In this document: positions 61,401 through 64,000 of the stretch, one piece after another
Layout of the letters: every line of letters begins with the position of its first letter
Position numbering within the stretch: the first letter of the stretch is position 1
From: Galbula dea
Taxonomy: Eukaryota > Chordata > Aves > Piciformes > Galbulidae
DNA length: 64,000 nt
Assembly (NCBI GenBank): GCA_013399015.1
Contig: VWZX01000114.1
Span: 126,925 to 190,924, forward strand
Direction of reading: 5' to 3'
The notes under the pieces: generated by a model
Database searches by the model: none
Told to the model about the DNA's origin: nothing
What the model saw: the letters and a program-made list of their open reading frames with translations, nothing else
Made by a program: the position numbers and the translations under genes

Positions 61401-61798
61401 AACCCACCACCAGGGCCTGGCAGAGATTGGAGCACCACAGGAGCATCTCCACCAGCCCCAGGACTCTGCTCTCAGCCTCACGACAAACCCCACAACCCCG
61501 TAACGAGCACCCTACGGCGCAGACGCCCCAGTTTCCCTCTGCCACACCAAGCCCTCCCTAGGAACCCAGCCCCTCTCTGGGGACAGACCTTCCCTGCCCC
61601 GCAACCAACGTCCCTTGGTTCCACCACCTCCTCCTCCTCTCAAAGTGCCATCCTGGCAGCGACACGCGCCCCTGTCTCCCCACCCCCGATCCCACTCACG
61701 TCGTCCATCAGAAGGAAGAGGATGTTTGGGGGCCCGGAGGCCGCGGCGAGGCCTAAGGCCCAGCAGGAGCAGAGGGAGAGCAGCAGTGGCCTCGCCAT
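12405..61798 (-). CDS. GALNS: GALNS, N-acetylgalactosamine-6-sulfatase, complete, 14 coding exons
   Basis: A lysosomal sulfatase that removes 6-sulfate from galactose in keratan sulfate and from GalNAc in chondroitin-6-sulfate; human deficiency causes Morquio A disease. Fourteen exons (listed separately) join to 1551 nt, 516 residues plus TGA, against 522 in human. The first exon is 7 codons shorter and exon 7 one codon longer; all other exon lengths and phases equal human. A signal peptide (about residues 1-22) precedes the sulfatase fold. The calcium ligands Asp32, Asp33, Asp282 and Asn283, the formylglycine Cys72 in LCSPSR, and Arg76, Tyr101, Lys133, His135, His230 and Lys304 are all present. 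Two N-glycosylation sites (NLT at 197, NVS at 417) and the C-terminal cysteines 483, 495, 501 and 512 are kept. No frameshift or premature stop appears in the exons, so the gene looks functional. Residue 247 is Leu where human has Arg253. Confidence 0.98.
12492..15869 (-). other. GALNS intron 13 (3.4 kb)
   Basis: Contains one short CR1 tail (14345-14486); otherwise unique sequence with no feature I can name. Confidence 0.9.
14345..14486 (+). mobile_element. CR1 LINE 3' tail
   Basis: Only the last ~140 bp: CAGCTGGAGGTGATGCTGGG through GATGATCCCCAGAGGTCCC and a terminal GGGATTCTG. Confidence 0.93.
15870..15987 (-). CDS. GALNS: GALNS exon 13
   Basis: 118 nt. It encodes FASDEYQRTMERIAGLVQQH and PQLNVCDKAVM. 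Cys483 is predicted to pair with Cys512 as in human. The acceptor is ATGTTCTAG and the donor GTGAGC. Confidence 0.97.
17481..17962 (+). mobile_element. CR1 LINE 3' fragment
   Basis: Forward copy of the 'AGGTTTAGGTTGGACATGAG' subfamily. It starts in ORF2-derived sequence (GAGGTGCTGGAGTGTGGCCA) and ends CATGATCTGAAAGGTCTCTT...GATTCT. Confidence 0.95.
19800..20222 (-). mobile_element. CR1 LINE 3' fragment
   Basis: Reverse copy of the 'CAGCAGCTTGCCCAGCATCA' subfamily, with a small internal deletion relative to 21088-21625 in the LAPSLQLLL-coding part. Confidence 0.94.
21088..21625 (-). mobile_element. CR1 LINE 3' fragment
   Basis: Reverse copy, very similar to 19800-20222 and 48310-49215, suggesting fairly recent activity of this subfamily. 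Confidence 0.95.
22614..23160 (-). mobile_element. CR1 LINE 3' fragment
   Basis: Reverse copy beginning ATCACAGCATGGTTTGGGTT and containing CAACCTGACCTGGGATGGTT. It belongs to the same subfamily as 29713-30220. Confidence 0.95.
25331..25349. repeat. (CT)n microsatellite
   Basis: A short uninterrupted CT run in intron 12. Confidence 0.9.
26289..26410 (-). CDS. GALNS: GALNS exon 12
   Basis: 122 nt. It encodes GIDFCPGQNVSGVTTHTQEE, then LPLLFHLGRDPGEKYPL, with the glycosylation site NVS at Asn417. The acceptor is TTCACTGCAG and the donor GTGAGC. It is isolated between two introns of more than 10 kb. Confidence 0.97.
27088..27170. other. Assembly gap (61 N, 27103-27163) flanked by poly-G
   Basis: A long G run abuts the gap on the left and GGGGGGG on the right, so the missing piece is probably a homopolymer or G-rich, quadruplex-prone tract that sequencing failed to cross. 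Confidence 0.97.
27248..27482 (+). mobile_element. CR1 LINE 3' fragment (divergent subfamily)
   Basis: Forward copy with GGGTGGCTGAGCACTGGCAC and a tail TGATCCTTCTGGGTCCTTCC...CATTCTGTGA. Same subfamily as 57205-57650. Confidence 0.92.
27524..27578 (+). mobile_element. CR1 3' tail fragment
   Basis: A second short tail (TTGATGATCCCTGTGTGTCC then CTTCCAAGTCAGGAGATTCT) just after the previous copy. Confidence 0.7.
29527..29581 (+). mobile_element. CR1 3' tail fragment
   Basis: Short tail GACTTGATGATCTTCAAGAT...CCTATGGCTCT resembling a CR1 3' end. Confidence 0.65.
29713..30220 (-). mobile_element. CR1 LINE 3' fragment
   Basis: Reverse copy starting at its 3' end (CATAGTCTCATAGAATGGTT). It is close in sequence to 22614-23160. 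Confidence 0.95.
30900..31510. promoter_or_regulatory. Candidate intronic cis-regulatory element with CpGs and an inverted repeat
   Basis: Unlike the CpG-poor intron around it, this block keeps several CpGs (for example GCGGCTGCAG, TTTAGCGGCCG, CCCGAGTCGG) and has no CR1. Within it CCAGACACTT (31266-31275) and its exact reverse complement AAGTGTCTGG (31333-31342) form an inverted repeat. The arms carry CACTTGA and TTAAGTG, which match the known NKX2-family consensus TYAAGTG. The regulatory role is inference; it could also be an unannotated exon or promoter. Confidence 0.4.
30981..31016. repeat. (TCCC)n / (TCC)n simple repeat
   Basis: A pyrimidine-only run TCCCTCCC... turning into TCCTCC..., inside the candidate regulatory block. 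Confidence 0.93.
31731..31752. repeat. (CT)n microsatellite
   Basis: Eleven CT units in a row in intron 11. Confidence 0.93.
34403..34774 (+). mobile_element. CR1 LINE 3' fragment
   Basis: Forward copy with GGTGGTGGAGTCACCAGCCC and a tail TTGGACTCCATCATCTCAGA...GATTCTGTGATT. Confidence 0.94.
35830..36048 (+). mobile_element. CR1 LINE 3' fragment
   Basis: Forward copy: ATTCAGGTTGGATGTTAGCA through GGACTTGATGATCCTTGTGG to a GTTCTGTGATA end. Confidence 0.93.
36172..36410 (-). mobile_element. CR1 LINE 3' fragment
   Basis: Reverse copy starting TCATAGAATCACAGCATGG, with a short deletion where GGGCCAGGCT should be. Confidence 0.93.
36524..36764 (+). mobile_element. CR1 LINE 3' fragment next to GALNS exon 11
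   Basis: Forward copy ending about 90 bp from the exon 11 donor, antisense to GALNS. The tail is CACTCGATCATCTTAGAGAT...GATTCTATGG. Confidence 0.93.
36852..36954 (-). CDS. GALNS: GALNS exon 11
   Basis: 103 nt. It encodes PIFYYRGNEMMAVRVGLYKA and HYWTWSNSWEEYSK. The acceptor ends in CCTCAG and the donor is GTAACA. A tight cluster of three CR1 fragments lies within about 1.1 kb downstream. Confidence 0.97.
37349..37398. repeat. Compound (GT)n(GA)n microsatellite
   Basis: About ten GT units run straight into about fourteen GA units without interruption; likely polymorphic. Confidence 0.96.
38457..38690 (-). mobile_element. Old CR1 fragment
   Basis: Begins with the CR1 3' signature TTTAGGTTGGAAAAGCTCTT then TAAGATCACTGATTCCAACT and continues with diverged sequence (CACCTTGAGTGACTGC...). 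The right boundary is uncertain. Confidence 0.65.
39510..39646 (-). CDS. GALNS: GALNS exon 10
   Basis: 137 nt. It encodes VSHQLGNVMDLFSTSLSLAG, then DGIDLLPAILQGKLIDR, the part leading into the second domain. The acceptor is GATTCTTTCAG and the donor GTTAGT. Confidence 0.97.
41195..41262 (+). mobile_element. CR1 3' tail fragment
   Basis: Short tail AGGTGACCTCCAAAGGTCTC...CTCTGATTCTATGATCC. Upstream limits are unclear. Confidence 0.75.
42640..43500. promoter_or_regulatory. Candidate conserved non-coding block in GALNS intron 9
   Basis: Repeat-free apart from a short (TTTC)n, with many developmental-factor-like words: CTGAATCAAAGG (TCF/LEF-like), CTTATCAG (GATA-like), ACCAATTAG, GACAATTAATAAAG and AAGATTATTAATAAAC (homeodomain-like). 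Such words are common by chance in AT-rich DNA, so this is a hypothesis that needs a cross-species alignment. Confidence 0.25.
43066..43090. repeat. (TTTC)n microsatellite
   Basis: Six TTTC units in intron 9. Confidence 0.93.
45717..45820 (-). CDS. GALNS: GALNS exon 9
   Basis: 104 nt. It encodes [20 protein letters not shown] and EPAIAWWPGH; Lys304 is an active-site residue. The acceptor is CTCTCTCTAG and the donor GTGAGT. Confidence 0.97.
45821..47510 (-). other. GALNS intron 8 (1.7 kb)
   Basis: Contains one CR1 copy ending about 240 bp from exon 8; otherwise unique. Confidence 0.9.
46783..47272 (-). mobile_element. CR1 LINE 3' fragment
   Basis: Reverse copy: CATTAAGGTTGGAAGAGAGC through CCTCATGTCCAACCTAAACC to CTCCATGTCCTTCTTGGAG. 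It has a short internal duplication (GGCCTGGCCTTGGCCTGGCC). Confidence 0.95.
47511..47650 (-). CDS. GALNS: GALNS exon 8
   Basis: 140 nt. It encodes YGDAVREIDDSIGKIL, then FFTSDNGAALISAP with calcium ligands Asp282 and Asn283. The acceptor is TTTGCCTCAG and the donor GTGAGT. The codon split between exons 7 and 8 reads CTC (Leu247). Confidence 0.97.
47651..49292 (-). other. GALNS intron 7 (1.6 kb), more than half CR1
   Basis: The CR1 copy at 48310-49215 fills most of it and reaches to about 80 bp from the exon 7 donor. Confidence 0.92.
48310..49215 (-). mobile_element. CR1 LINE with decayed ORF2 C-terminus
   Basis: The longest CR1 copy here, in the same sense as GALNS. On minus, 49067-48711 stays open for 118 codons and reads KGKCRVLHLGRNN, EKDLGVLVDNKL and LVAKKANGLLGCI, the C-terminal part of CR1 ORF2 after the reverse transcriptase core. 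The endonuclease and RT catalytic core are absent, so it cannot move on its own. The open stretch suggests a young insertion. Confidence 0.96.
49293..49420 (-). CDS. GALNS: GALNS exon 7
   Basis: 128 nt, one codon longer than human (125); the extra residue falls in the surface stretch ISKQQASQQ. It carries FFLYWAIDATHAP with catalytic His230. The acceptor is TTGTTTACAG and the donor GTGAGT. The intron separating it from exon 6 is only 130 bp. Confidence 0.97.
49421..49550 (-). other. GALNS intron 6 (130 bp)
   Basis: A very short intron with no room for repeats; contains a C-run (CCACCCCCCCCC). Its donor (GTACTG) and acceptor are otherwise ordinary. Confidence 0.94.
49551..49617 (-). CDS. GALNS: GALNS exon 6
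   Basis: 67 nt. It encodes YYEDFQINLKTGEANLTQIY, including the NLT glycosylation site at Asn197. The acceptor is TATCTTAAG (a weak pyrimidine tract) and the donor GTACTG. Confidence 0.95.
49618..51185 (-). other. GALNS intron 5 (1.6 kb)
   Basis: No CR1 or other repeat recognised. Confidence 0.9.
51186..51329 (-). CDS. GALNS: GALNS exon 5
   Basis: 144 nt. It encodes HLGHRPQFHPLKHGFDEW and FGSPNCHFGPFDNRALPN to YRDWEMIGR, with His135 of the active site. The acceptor is TTGTTCCTAG and the donor GTAATT. Confidence 0.97.
53104..53395 (-). mobile_element. CR1 LINE 3' fragment
   Basis: Reverse copy: CAGAGTCATTAAGGTTGAAA through ATATCCAACCTAAACCTCCC to the CTTGTCCCATCAC region. Confidence 0.93.
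54283..54314. repeat. (CA)n/(TA)n simple repeat
   Basis: ACACACAGACACAGACACAC followed by ATATATATATA, about 45 bp from GALNS exon 4. Confidence 0.85.
54358..54460 (-). CDS. GALNS: GALNS exon 4
   Basis: 103 nt. It encodes AYTPQEIVGGIPDSE to KIIGKW, including active-site Tyr101 and Lys133. The acceptor is TTTTATGCAG and the donor GTAAAC. Confidence 0.97.
54461..55457 (-). other. GALNS intron 3 (1.0 kb)
   Basis: Unique sequence; no repeat recognised. Confidence 0.9.
55458..55532 (-). CDS. GALNS: GALNS exon 3
   Basis: 75 nt. It completes the signature (SRAALLTGRLPVRNG) and continues FYTTNAHARN. The acceptor is TTCCTTGCAG and the donor GTATGG. Confidence 0.97.
55598..56075 (-). mobile_element. 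CR1 LINE fragment lacking its 3' end
   Basis: Reverse copy that begins inside the element (CACTGGTTCCCTGGGAGAAG) and runs into ORF2-derived sequence (GCCTTCTTGGCCACCTGGGC). Loss of the 3' terminus is unusual for CR1 and suggests a deletion. Its left end lies about 65 bp from the exon 3 acceptor. Confidence 0.92.
56358..56440 (-). mobile_element. Old CR1 3' end fragment
   Basis: AGAGAATCATTTAGGGTGGA then AAAGACCTTTAAGAGCATTG, an old CR1 3' signature. Confidence 0.8.
57205..57650 (-). mobile_element. CR1 LINE 3' fragment (divergent subfamily)
   Basis: Reverse copy: TTCACAGAATCCCCTGAGTT through GTCCCAGTGCTCAGCCACCC to CTTGAGCTGCTCCTCATTCA. Its right end lies about 50 bp before the exon 2 donor. 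Confidence 0.93.
57701..57824 (-). CDS. GALNS: GALNS exon 2 (formylglycine cysteine)
   Basis: 124 nt. The acceptor is TTCTTACAG and the donor GTAAGT. It encodes MGWGDLGAFGEPSKETPNLD and ends in PLCSP, the start of the sulfatase signature; Cys72 is the residue that becomes formylglycine. Confidence 0.97.
57957..58614 (+). mobile_element. CR1 LINE, longer 3' fragment
   Basis: Forward copy with ORF2-derived start (GGTGGATGAAAAGCTGGAGA), CATCCCAGGTCAGGTTGTTT, and the tail GACCTTGAAAGGTCCTTTCC...CATTCTGTGATT. It begins about 130 bp upstream of the exon 2 acceptor. Confidence 0.95.
60589..60876 (-). mobile_element. CR1 LINE 3' fragment
   Basis: Reverse copy: ATCACAGAGTCATTAAGGTT through CCCTCCAGGGATAGTGACTC to the CTCTCATCCTATCATG region. 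Confidence 0.94.
61161..61311 (+). mobile_element. CR1 LINE 3' tail
   Basis: Forward copy: GTGGGAGATGTCCCAACCCT through GTTGGACTAGATGACCTTGA to CCATTCTATAATTCC. It is the CR1 closest to the shared promoter. Confidence 0.94.
61700..61798 (-). CDS. GALNS: GALNS exon 1 (start codon, signal peptide)
   Basis: 99 nt, 33 codons. The ATG at 61798-61796 opens MARPLLLSLCSCWALGLAAA, a signal peptide with a short basic start and a hydrophobic core, followed by PPNILFLLMDD, which carries the two calcium-binding Asp residues (32, 33). The donor is GTGAGT in phase 0. No other in-frame ATG lies just upstream. Confidence 0.96.
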
Positions 61799-61815
61799 GG
61801 CAACCGCCGCCGCGC

Positions 61816-61825
61816 GTCACGTGAG
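61816..61825. promoter_or_regulatory. CLEAR/E-box site 1 (GTCACGTGAG)
   Basis: CACGTG core with GTCACGTGA context, 9 of 10 to the known CLEAR consensus GTCACGTGAC bound by TFEB/TFE3/MITF. It lies 18 bp upstream of the GALNS ATG. It also matches a USF E-box. Confidence 0.7.
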
Positions 61826-61840
61826 CCGCCGGGGGCGCGC

Positions 61841-61850
61841 GTCACGTGAG
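61841..61850. promoter_or_regulatory. CLEAR/E-box site 2 (GTCACGTGAG)
   Basis: Identical 10-mer to site 1, 25 bp further on. A longer shared context (CGCGTCACGTGAG) suggests a local duplication. Confidence 0.7.
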
Positions 61851-61862
61851 GCTTGACGGCCC

Positions 61863-61872
61863 GTCACGTGAC
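61863..61872. promoter_or_regulatory. CLEAR site 3 (GTCACGTGAC, perfect consensus)
   Basis: A perfect 10-bp palindrome identical to the CLEAR consensus, 22 bp from site 2 and 35 bp before the probable TRAPPC2L ATG. Confidence 0.75.
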
Positions 61873-61906
61873 CCGCCGGAGGTTGGTGGGGGGGGGGTGG
61901 GGCAAG

Positions 61907-61909
61907 ATG
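61907..61909 (+). CDS. TRAPPC2L: Probable TRAPPC2L start codon (exon 1, cut by gap)
   Basis: The ATG is followed immediately by N. Its context is acceptable (G at -4, A at -3), and its distance from GALNS fits a head-to-head pair. The exact start is unproven because no residue after Met is visible. Confidence 0.5.
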
Positions 61910-64000
61910 NNNNNNNNNNNNNNNNNNNNNNNNNNNNNNNNNNNNNNNNNNNNNNNNNNNNNNNNNNNNNNNNNNNNNNNNNNNNNNNNNNNNNNNNNNN
62001 NNNNNNNNNNNNNNNNNNNNNNNNNNNNNNNNNNNNNNNNNNNNNNNNNNNNNNNNNNNNNNNNNNNNNNNNNNNNNNNNNNNNNNNNNNNNNNNNNNNN
62101 NNNNNNNNNNNNNNNNNNNNNNNNNNNNNNNNNNNNNNNNNNNNNNNNNNNNNNNNNNNNNNNNNNNNNNNNNNNNNNNNNNNNNNNNNNNNNNNNNNNN
62201 NNNNNNNNNNNNNNNNNNNNNNNNNNNNNNNNNNNNNNNNNNNNNNNNNNNNNNNNNNNNNNNNNNNNNNNNNNNNNNNNNNNNNNNNNNNNNNNNNNNN
62301 NNNNNNNNNNNNNNNNNNNNNNNNNNNNNNNNNNNNNNNNNNNNNNNNNNNNNNNNNNNNNNNNNNNNNNNNNNNNNNNNNNNNNNNNNNNNNNGGGGCC
62401 TGAGGGGGAGAGGGGCCGGGCTTCAGGGTGTGGGGCCTGAGGGGGAGAGGGGCCGGGCCTCAGGGTGTGGGGCCTGAGGGGAGAGAGGCTGGACCTCGGG
62501 GTGCGGGGCCTGAAGGGAGAGGGGCTGGGCCTGAAGGGGAGTAGGTGGGTTTGTATGGCCAGAGTAGGGCAGTGGGGCCAGGTAGGGTTCTGGGGCCTGA
62601 GAAGGAGTGAGTGGAGCAGGGCTGGGTCTCAGGTTATGGGGCCTGAGTGAGTCCAAGTGGAGCTCTGGGCCTTCAGCGGGGCAAGGAGGTCAAGTGGAAC
62701 TGTGGGGCTTGGTGGGGTTGTGGGGCCTAAACAGGGTTGAGGGGAGAAGGGCTGGTTCTCAGGGTGTGGGCCATGTGCATAGAAGGTGAAGGGAGCAGGA
62801 CTGGGGCTGTGGAGCCAGGTGATGTTCTGGGGTAGGGGTGAGGGAACCAGGACAGGGTCTCAAGTTGCAGGGCCTGAATAGAGTTGAGGGGAGCAGGACA
62901 GAGGTGGATATGGGGGTGTGAGGCAGACATCTGAGGTTGAAGCAGGCTGGGATGAGGGCAGGGGGAGCTGGGGCAGTGTGAGGGTGTCCTGCTGACCTGC
63001 TGCCAGGAGAAGAGTGGAATTTTCCTTAGACAGAGCTGGAGTCAGGCTCTGTTGGAGCAAGGGGACAGGTGGAGAGCAAGCAGTGGAGAGACCTGAGCCT
63101 TGTGCAGTTCCTGTGCAAATGATTCTTCTGCCACTGGTGTATGGGGAGAGATGTGCTCCCCAGGTGCTGCAGGGTGTAAAGGGGAGCTGTGCACCAGTTC
63201 AAATAGCTTTCTTCTGAGGGCAGTTCTTTGGGTGAAAGCACTGTTGTGGCATCAGCAGCACTGAGGCCAGTCCTGGTTAGCATCATTTGCTCTTCTCCTC
63301 AGAACTATCCCCTCTACATCCGGAGTGTTCCCACTGAGAACGAGCTGAAGTTCCACTACACTGTGCACACTTCCCTGGATGTGGTGGATGAGAAGATCTC
63401 TGCAATGGGCAAAGCTCTGGTAGATCAGAGGGAGCTGTACTTGGGGCTTCTCTACCCCACTGAAGACTACAAAGTGTATCTTTTGCCATGCCATTAGGTA
63501 TTCTTAGGCTGTTGCTTGTGAGGAGCCCCACGTGAGAAACCTCTCTTCCTGCTTGGTGCCATGTTAAAGACAGCAGAGGAAATCCACAGGCTTGTTCACT
63601 GACCAGTTTGTCATGTGGAGGTTCAGTTTTGGTGCCTTGCTCAGTTCAGCAGCTGCACTGCTGCCTAACCAGGGGGTGGCAAAATTTACCTTTGGCCTAA
63701 GTGAGGGAGGGCAAGGTGTGAAGAGTGTCTGGTGCAGCTAGACTTCACCTTTCATGAAAGGTGCTTAATTCCCTGCTTAGATAAAACAGTTGAATGGGAG
63801 TAGAGCAAGCTTAGACTCTTTAATAGCACCAGTGAAAGTAGCAGGAGGATGAAGGTGTCTCTGGTCAAGTGCCTAACCCCAGGTATGTGCTCTCAGATCT
63901 GTACTCCACAGCTTCCCTGATGTTAAGTCACAAAGTTGATCTTCTAAACTCTCTTTGGCTTTGTCTCTGAATTCCATAGATGGAAGTTACCAGCAGACCT
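61907..64000 (+). CDS. TRAPPC2L: TRAPPC2L, trafficking protein particle complex subunit 2-like, 5' part
   Basis: TRAPPC2L is a small longin-fold subunit of the TRAPP tethering complexes, which act as Rab GEFs in ER-Golgi and Golgi traffic. Exon 2 (63303-63473) is unmistakable: NYPLYIRSVPTENELKFHY, TSLDVVDEKISAMGKALVDQ and YLGLLYPTEDYK. It begins in phase 0, so exon 1 should encode the start plus about ten residues. An ATG at 61907-61909 (context GCAAGATG) directly before the 485-base gap is the likely start; the rest of exon 1 is in the gap. The next exon (beginning VYGYVTN in human) is not seen before 64000. The gene lies head to head with GALNS, as in human. Confidence 0.93.
61910..62394. 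other. Assembly gap (485 N)
   Basis: A run of N between a G-rich stretch (GGTTGGTGGGGGGGGGGTGG) and a GC-rich minisatellite. It probably hides TRAPPC2L exon 1 and part of the CpG island. Confidence 0.99.
62395..62900. repeat. GC-rich minisatellite in TRAPPC2L intron 1, 37 bp unit decaying rightward
   Basis: Units starting GGGGCCTGAGGGGGAGAGGG begin at 62395, 62432 and 62469 (period 37), then 62505. After that the unit decays, with GGGGCCTGAG recurring to about 62650 and the same G-rich words to about 62900. The array probably extends into the gap. Confidence 0.92.
62901..63302 (+). other. TRAPPC2L intron 1, unique 3' part
   Basis: Unique sequence leading to the exon 2 acceptor (TGCTCTTCTCCTCAG). 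Nothing else recognised. Confidence 0.85.
63303..63473 (+). CDS. TRAPPC2L: TRAPPC2L exon 2
   Basis: 57 codons in phase 0, from AAC (Asn of NYPLYIRS) to the Lys codon of TEDYK. The acceptor is TCTTCTCCTCAG. Two donors are possible: GTGTAT directly after Lys (63474) or GTATCT two bases later (63476). Without the next exon I cannot choose; both are weak. Reading on past the donor gives five unrelated residues and a stop (TAG) at 63495-63497. Confidence 0.95.
63474..64000 (+). other. TRAPPC2L intron 2, partial
   Basis: Unique sequence running off the right edge. I checked the CATAG near 63980 as an acceptor; the bases after it do not encode the expected VYGYVTN-like segment. Confidence 0.8.

Larger units (their letters stand above)
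57825..61699 (-). other. GALNS intron 1 (3.9 kb)
   Basis: Three CR1 fragments; 58620-60580 is unique without recognisable genes. The 5' end near exon 1 becomes GC- and CpG-richer (61380-61699), consistent with a promoter-proximal CpG island. Confidence 0.88.
61799..61906. promoter_or_regulatory. Divergent GALNS / TRAPPC2L promoter
   Basis: Only 108 bp separate the GALNS ATG (minus) from the probable TRAPPC2L ATG (plus). The stretch is GC- and CpG-rich, TATA-less, and holds three CACGTG palindromes plus CCGCCGG/GGGGGCGCGCG motifs. Human GALNS and TRAPPC2L are also head to head and very close, so a shared promoter is expected. Both 5' UTRs must be very short or overlap the E-boxes. Confidence 0.85.

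Noticed and set aside
61846..62440. Plus-strand frames running through the 485-base gap
   Set aside because: They are open only because N cannot give a stop; the real TRAPPC2L start is more likely the ATG at 61907.
63970..64000. Possible TRAPPC2L exon 3 after a CATAG near 63980
   Set aside because: The following bases do not encode a VYGYVTN-like segment in any frame, so it is more likely intron.
1..64000. Endogenous retrovirus or other viral copy
   Set aside because: I found no LTR pair, primer-binding site, or gag/pol/env-like motifs; all recognisable mobile DNA is CR1 LINE.

Overview
This window is a piece of vertebrate nuclear genome, most likely from a bird. The evidence is spliced genes with GT/AG introns, many truncated CR1 (chicken repeat 1) LINE copies, GC-rich minisatellites and several assembly gaps. 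I recognise CR1 from its 3' ends ('...GGTTTGGGTTGGAAGG...' and reverse complements) and from a decayed ORF2 C-terminus. The high CR1 load and its young-looking subfamilies would fit a CR1-rich lineage such as Piciformes, but that is only a guess.

Three genes are present in the order and orientation known from human 16q24: APRT (minus), GALNS (minus), TRAPPC2L (plus). (1) 1-2685: the 5' part of APRT, exons 1-3 (106 codons). Exons 4-5 lie beyond the left edge. Three unrelated minisatellites sit in intron 3, intron 1 and upstream of the start codon. (2) 2686-12404: a gene-poor interval holding five CR1 fragments. Its right part may be GALNS 3' UTR, with an AATAAA on the minus strand at 9400-9395. 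(3) 12405-61798: complete GALNS, 14 exons over 49.4 kb. I read every splice site; the coding sequence is 1551 nt (516 residues), with all sulfatase catalytic and metal-binding residues present. Introns carry about two dozen CR1 fragments, microsatellites and a few repeat-poor blocks that may be regulatory. (4) 61799-61906: a compact divergent promoter with three CACGTG palindromes in CLEAR (TFEB-type) context. (5) 61907-64000: the start of TRAPPC2L. A probable initiator ATG touches a 485-base gap, then come a minisatellite in intron 1 and a certain exon 2.

The genes are neighbours, not an operon-like pathway. APRT salvages adenine in the cytosol, GALNS degrades keratan sulfate and chondroitin-6-sulfate in the lysosome, and TRAPPC2L belongs to the TRAPP vesicle-tethering complexes. 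The link best supported here is the shared GALNS/TRAPPC2L promoter. I found no tRNA, rRNA, CRISPR array, prokaryotic element or clear provirus, and no new multi-gene system. The most notable signals are the triple CLEAR cluster, an NKX2-like inverted repeat in GALNS intron 11 and the minisatellite-riddled APRT 5' end.
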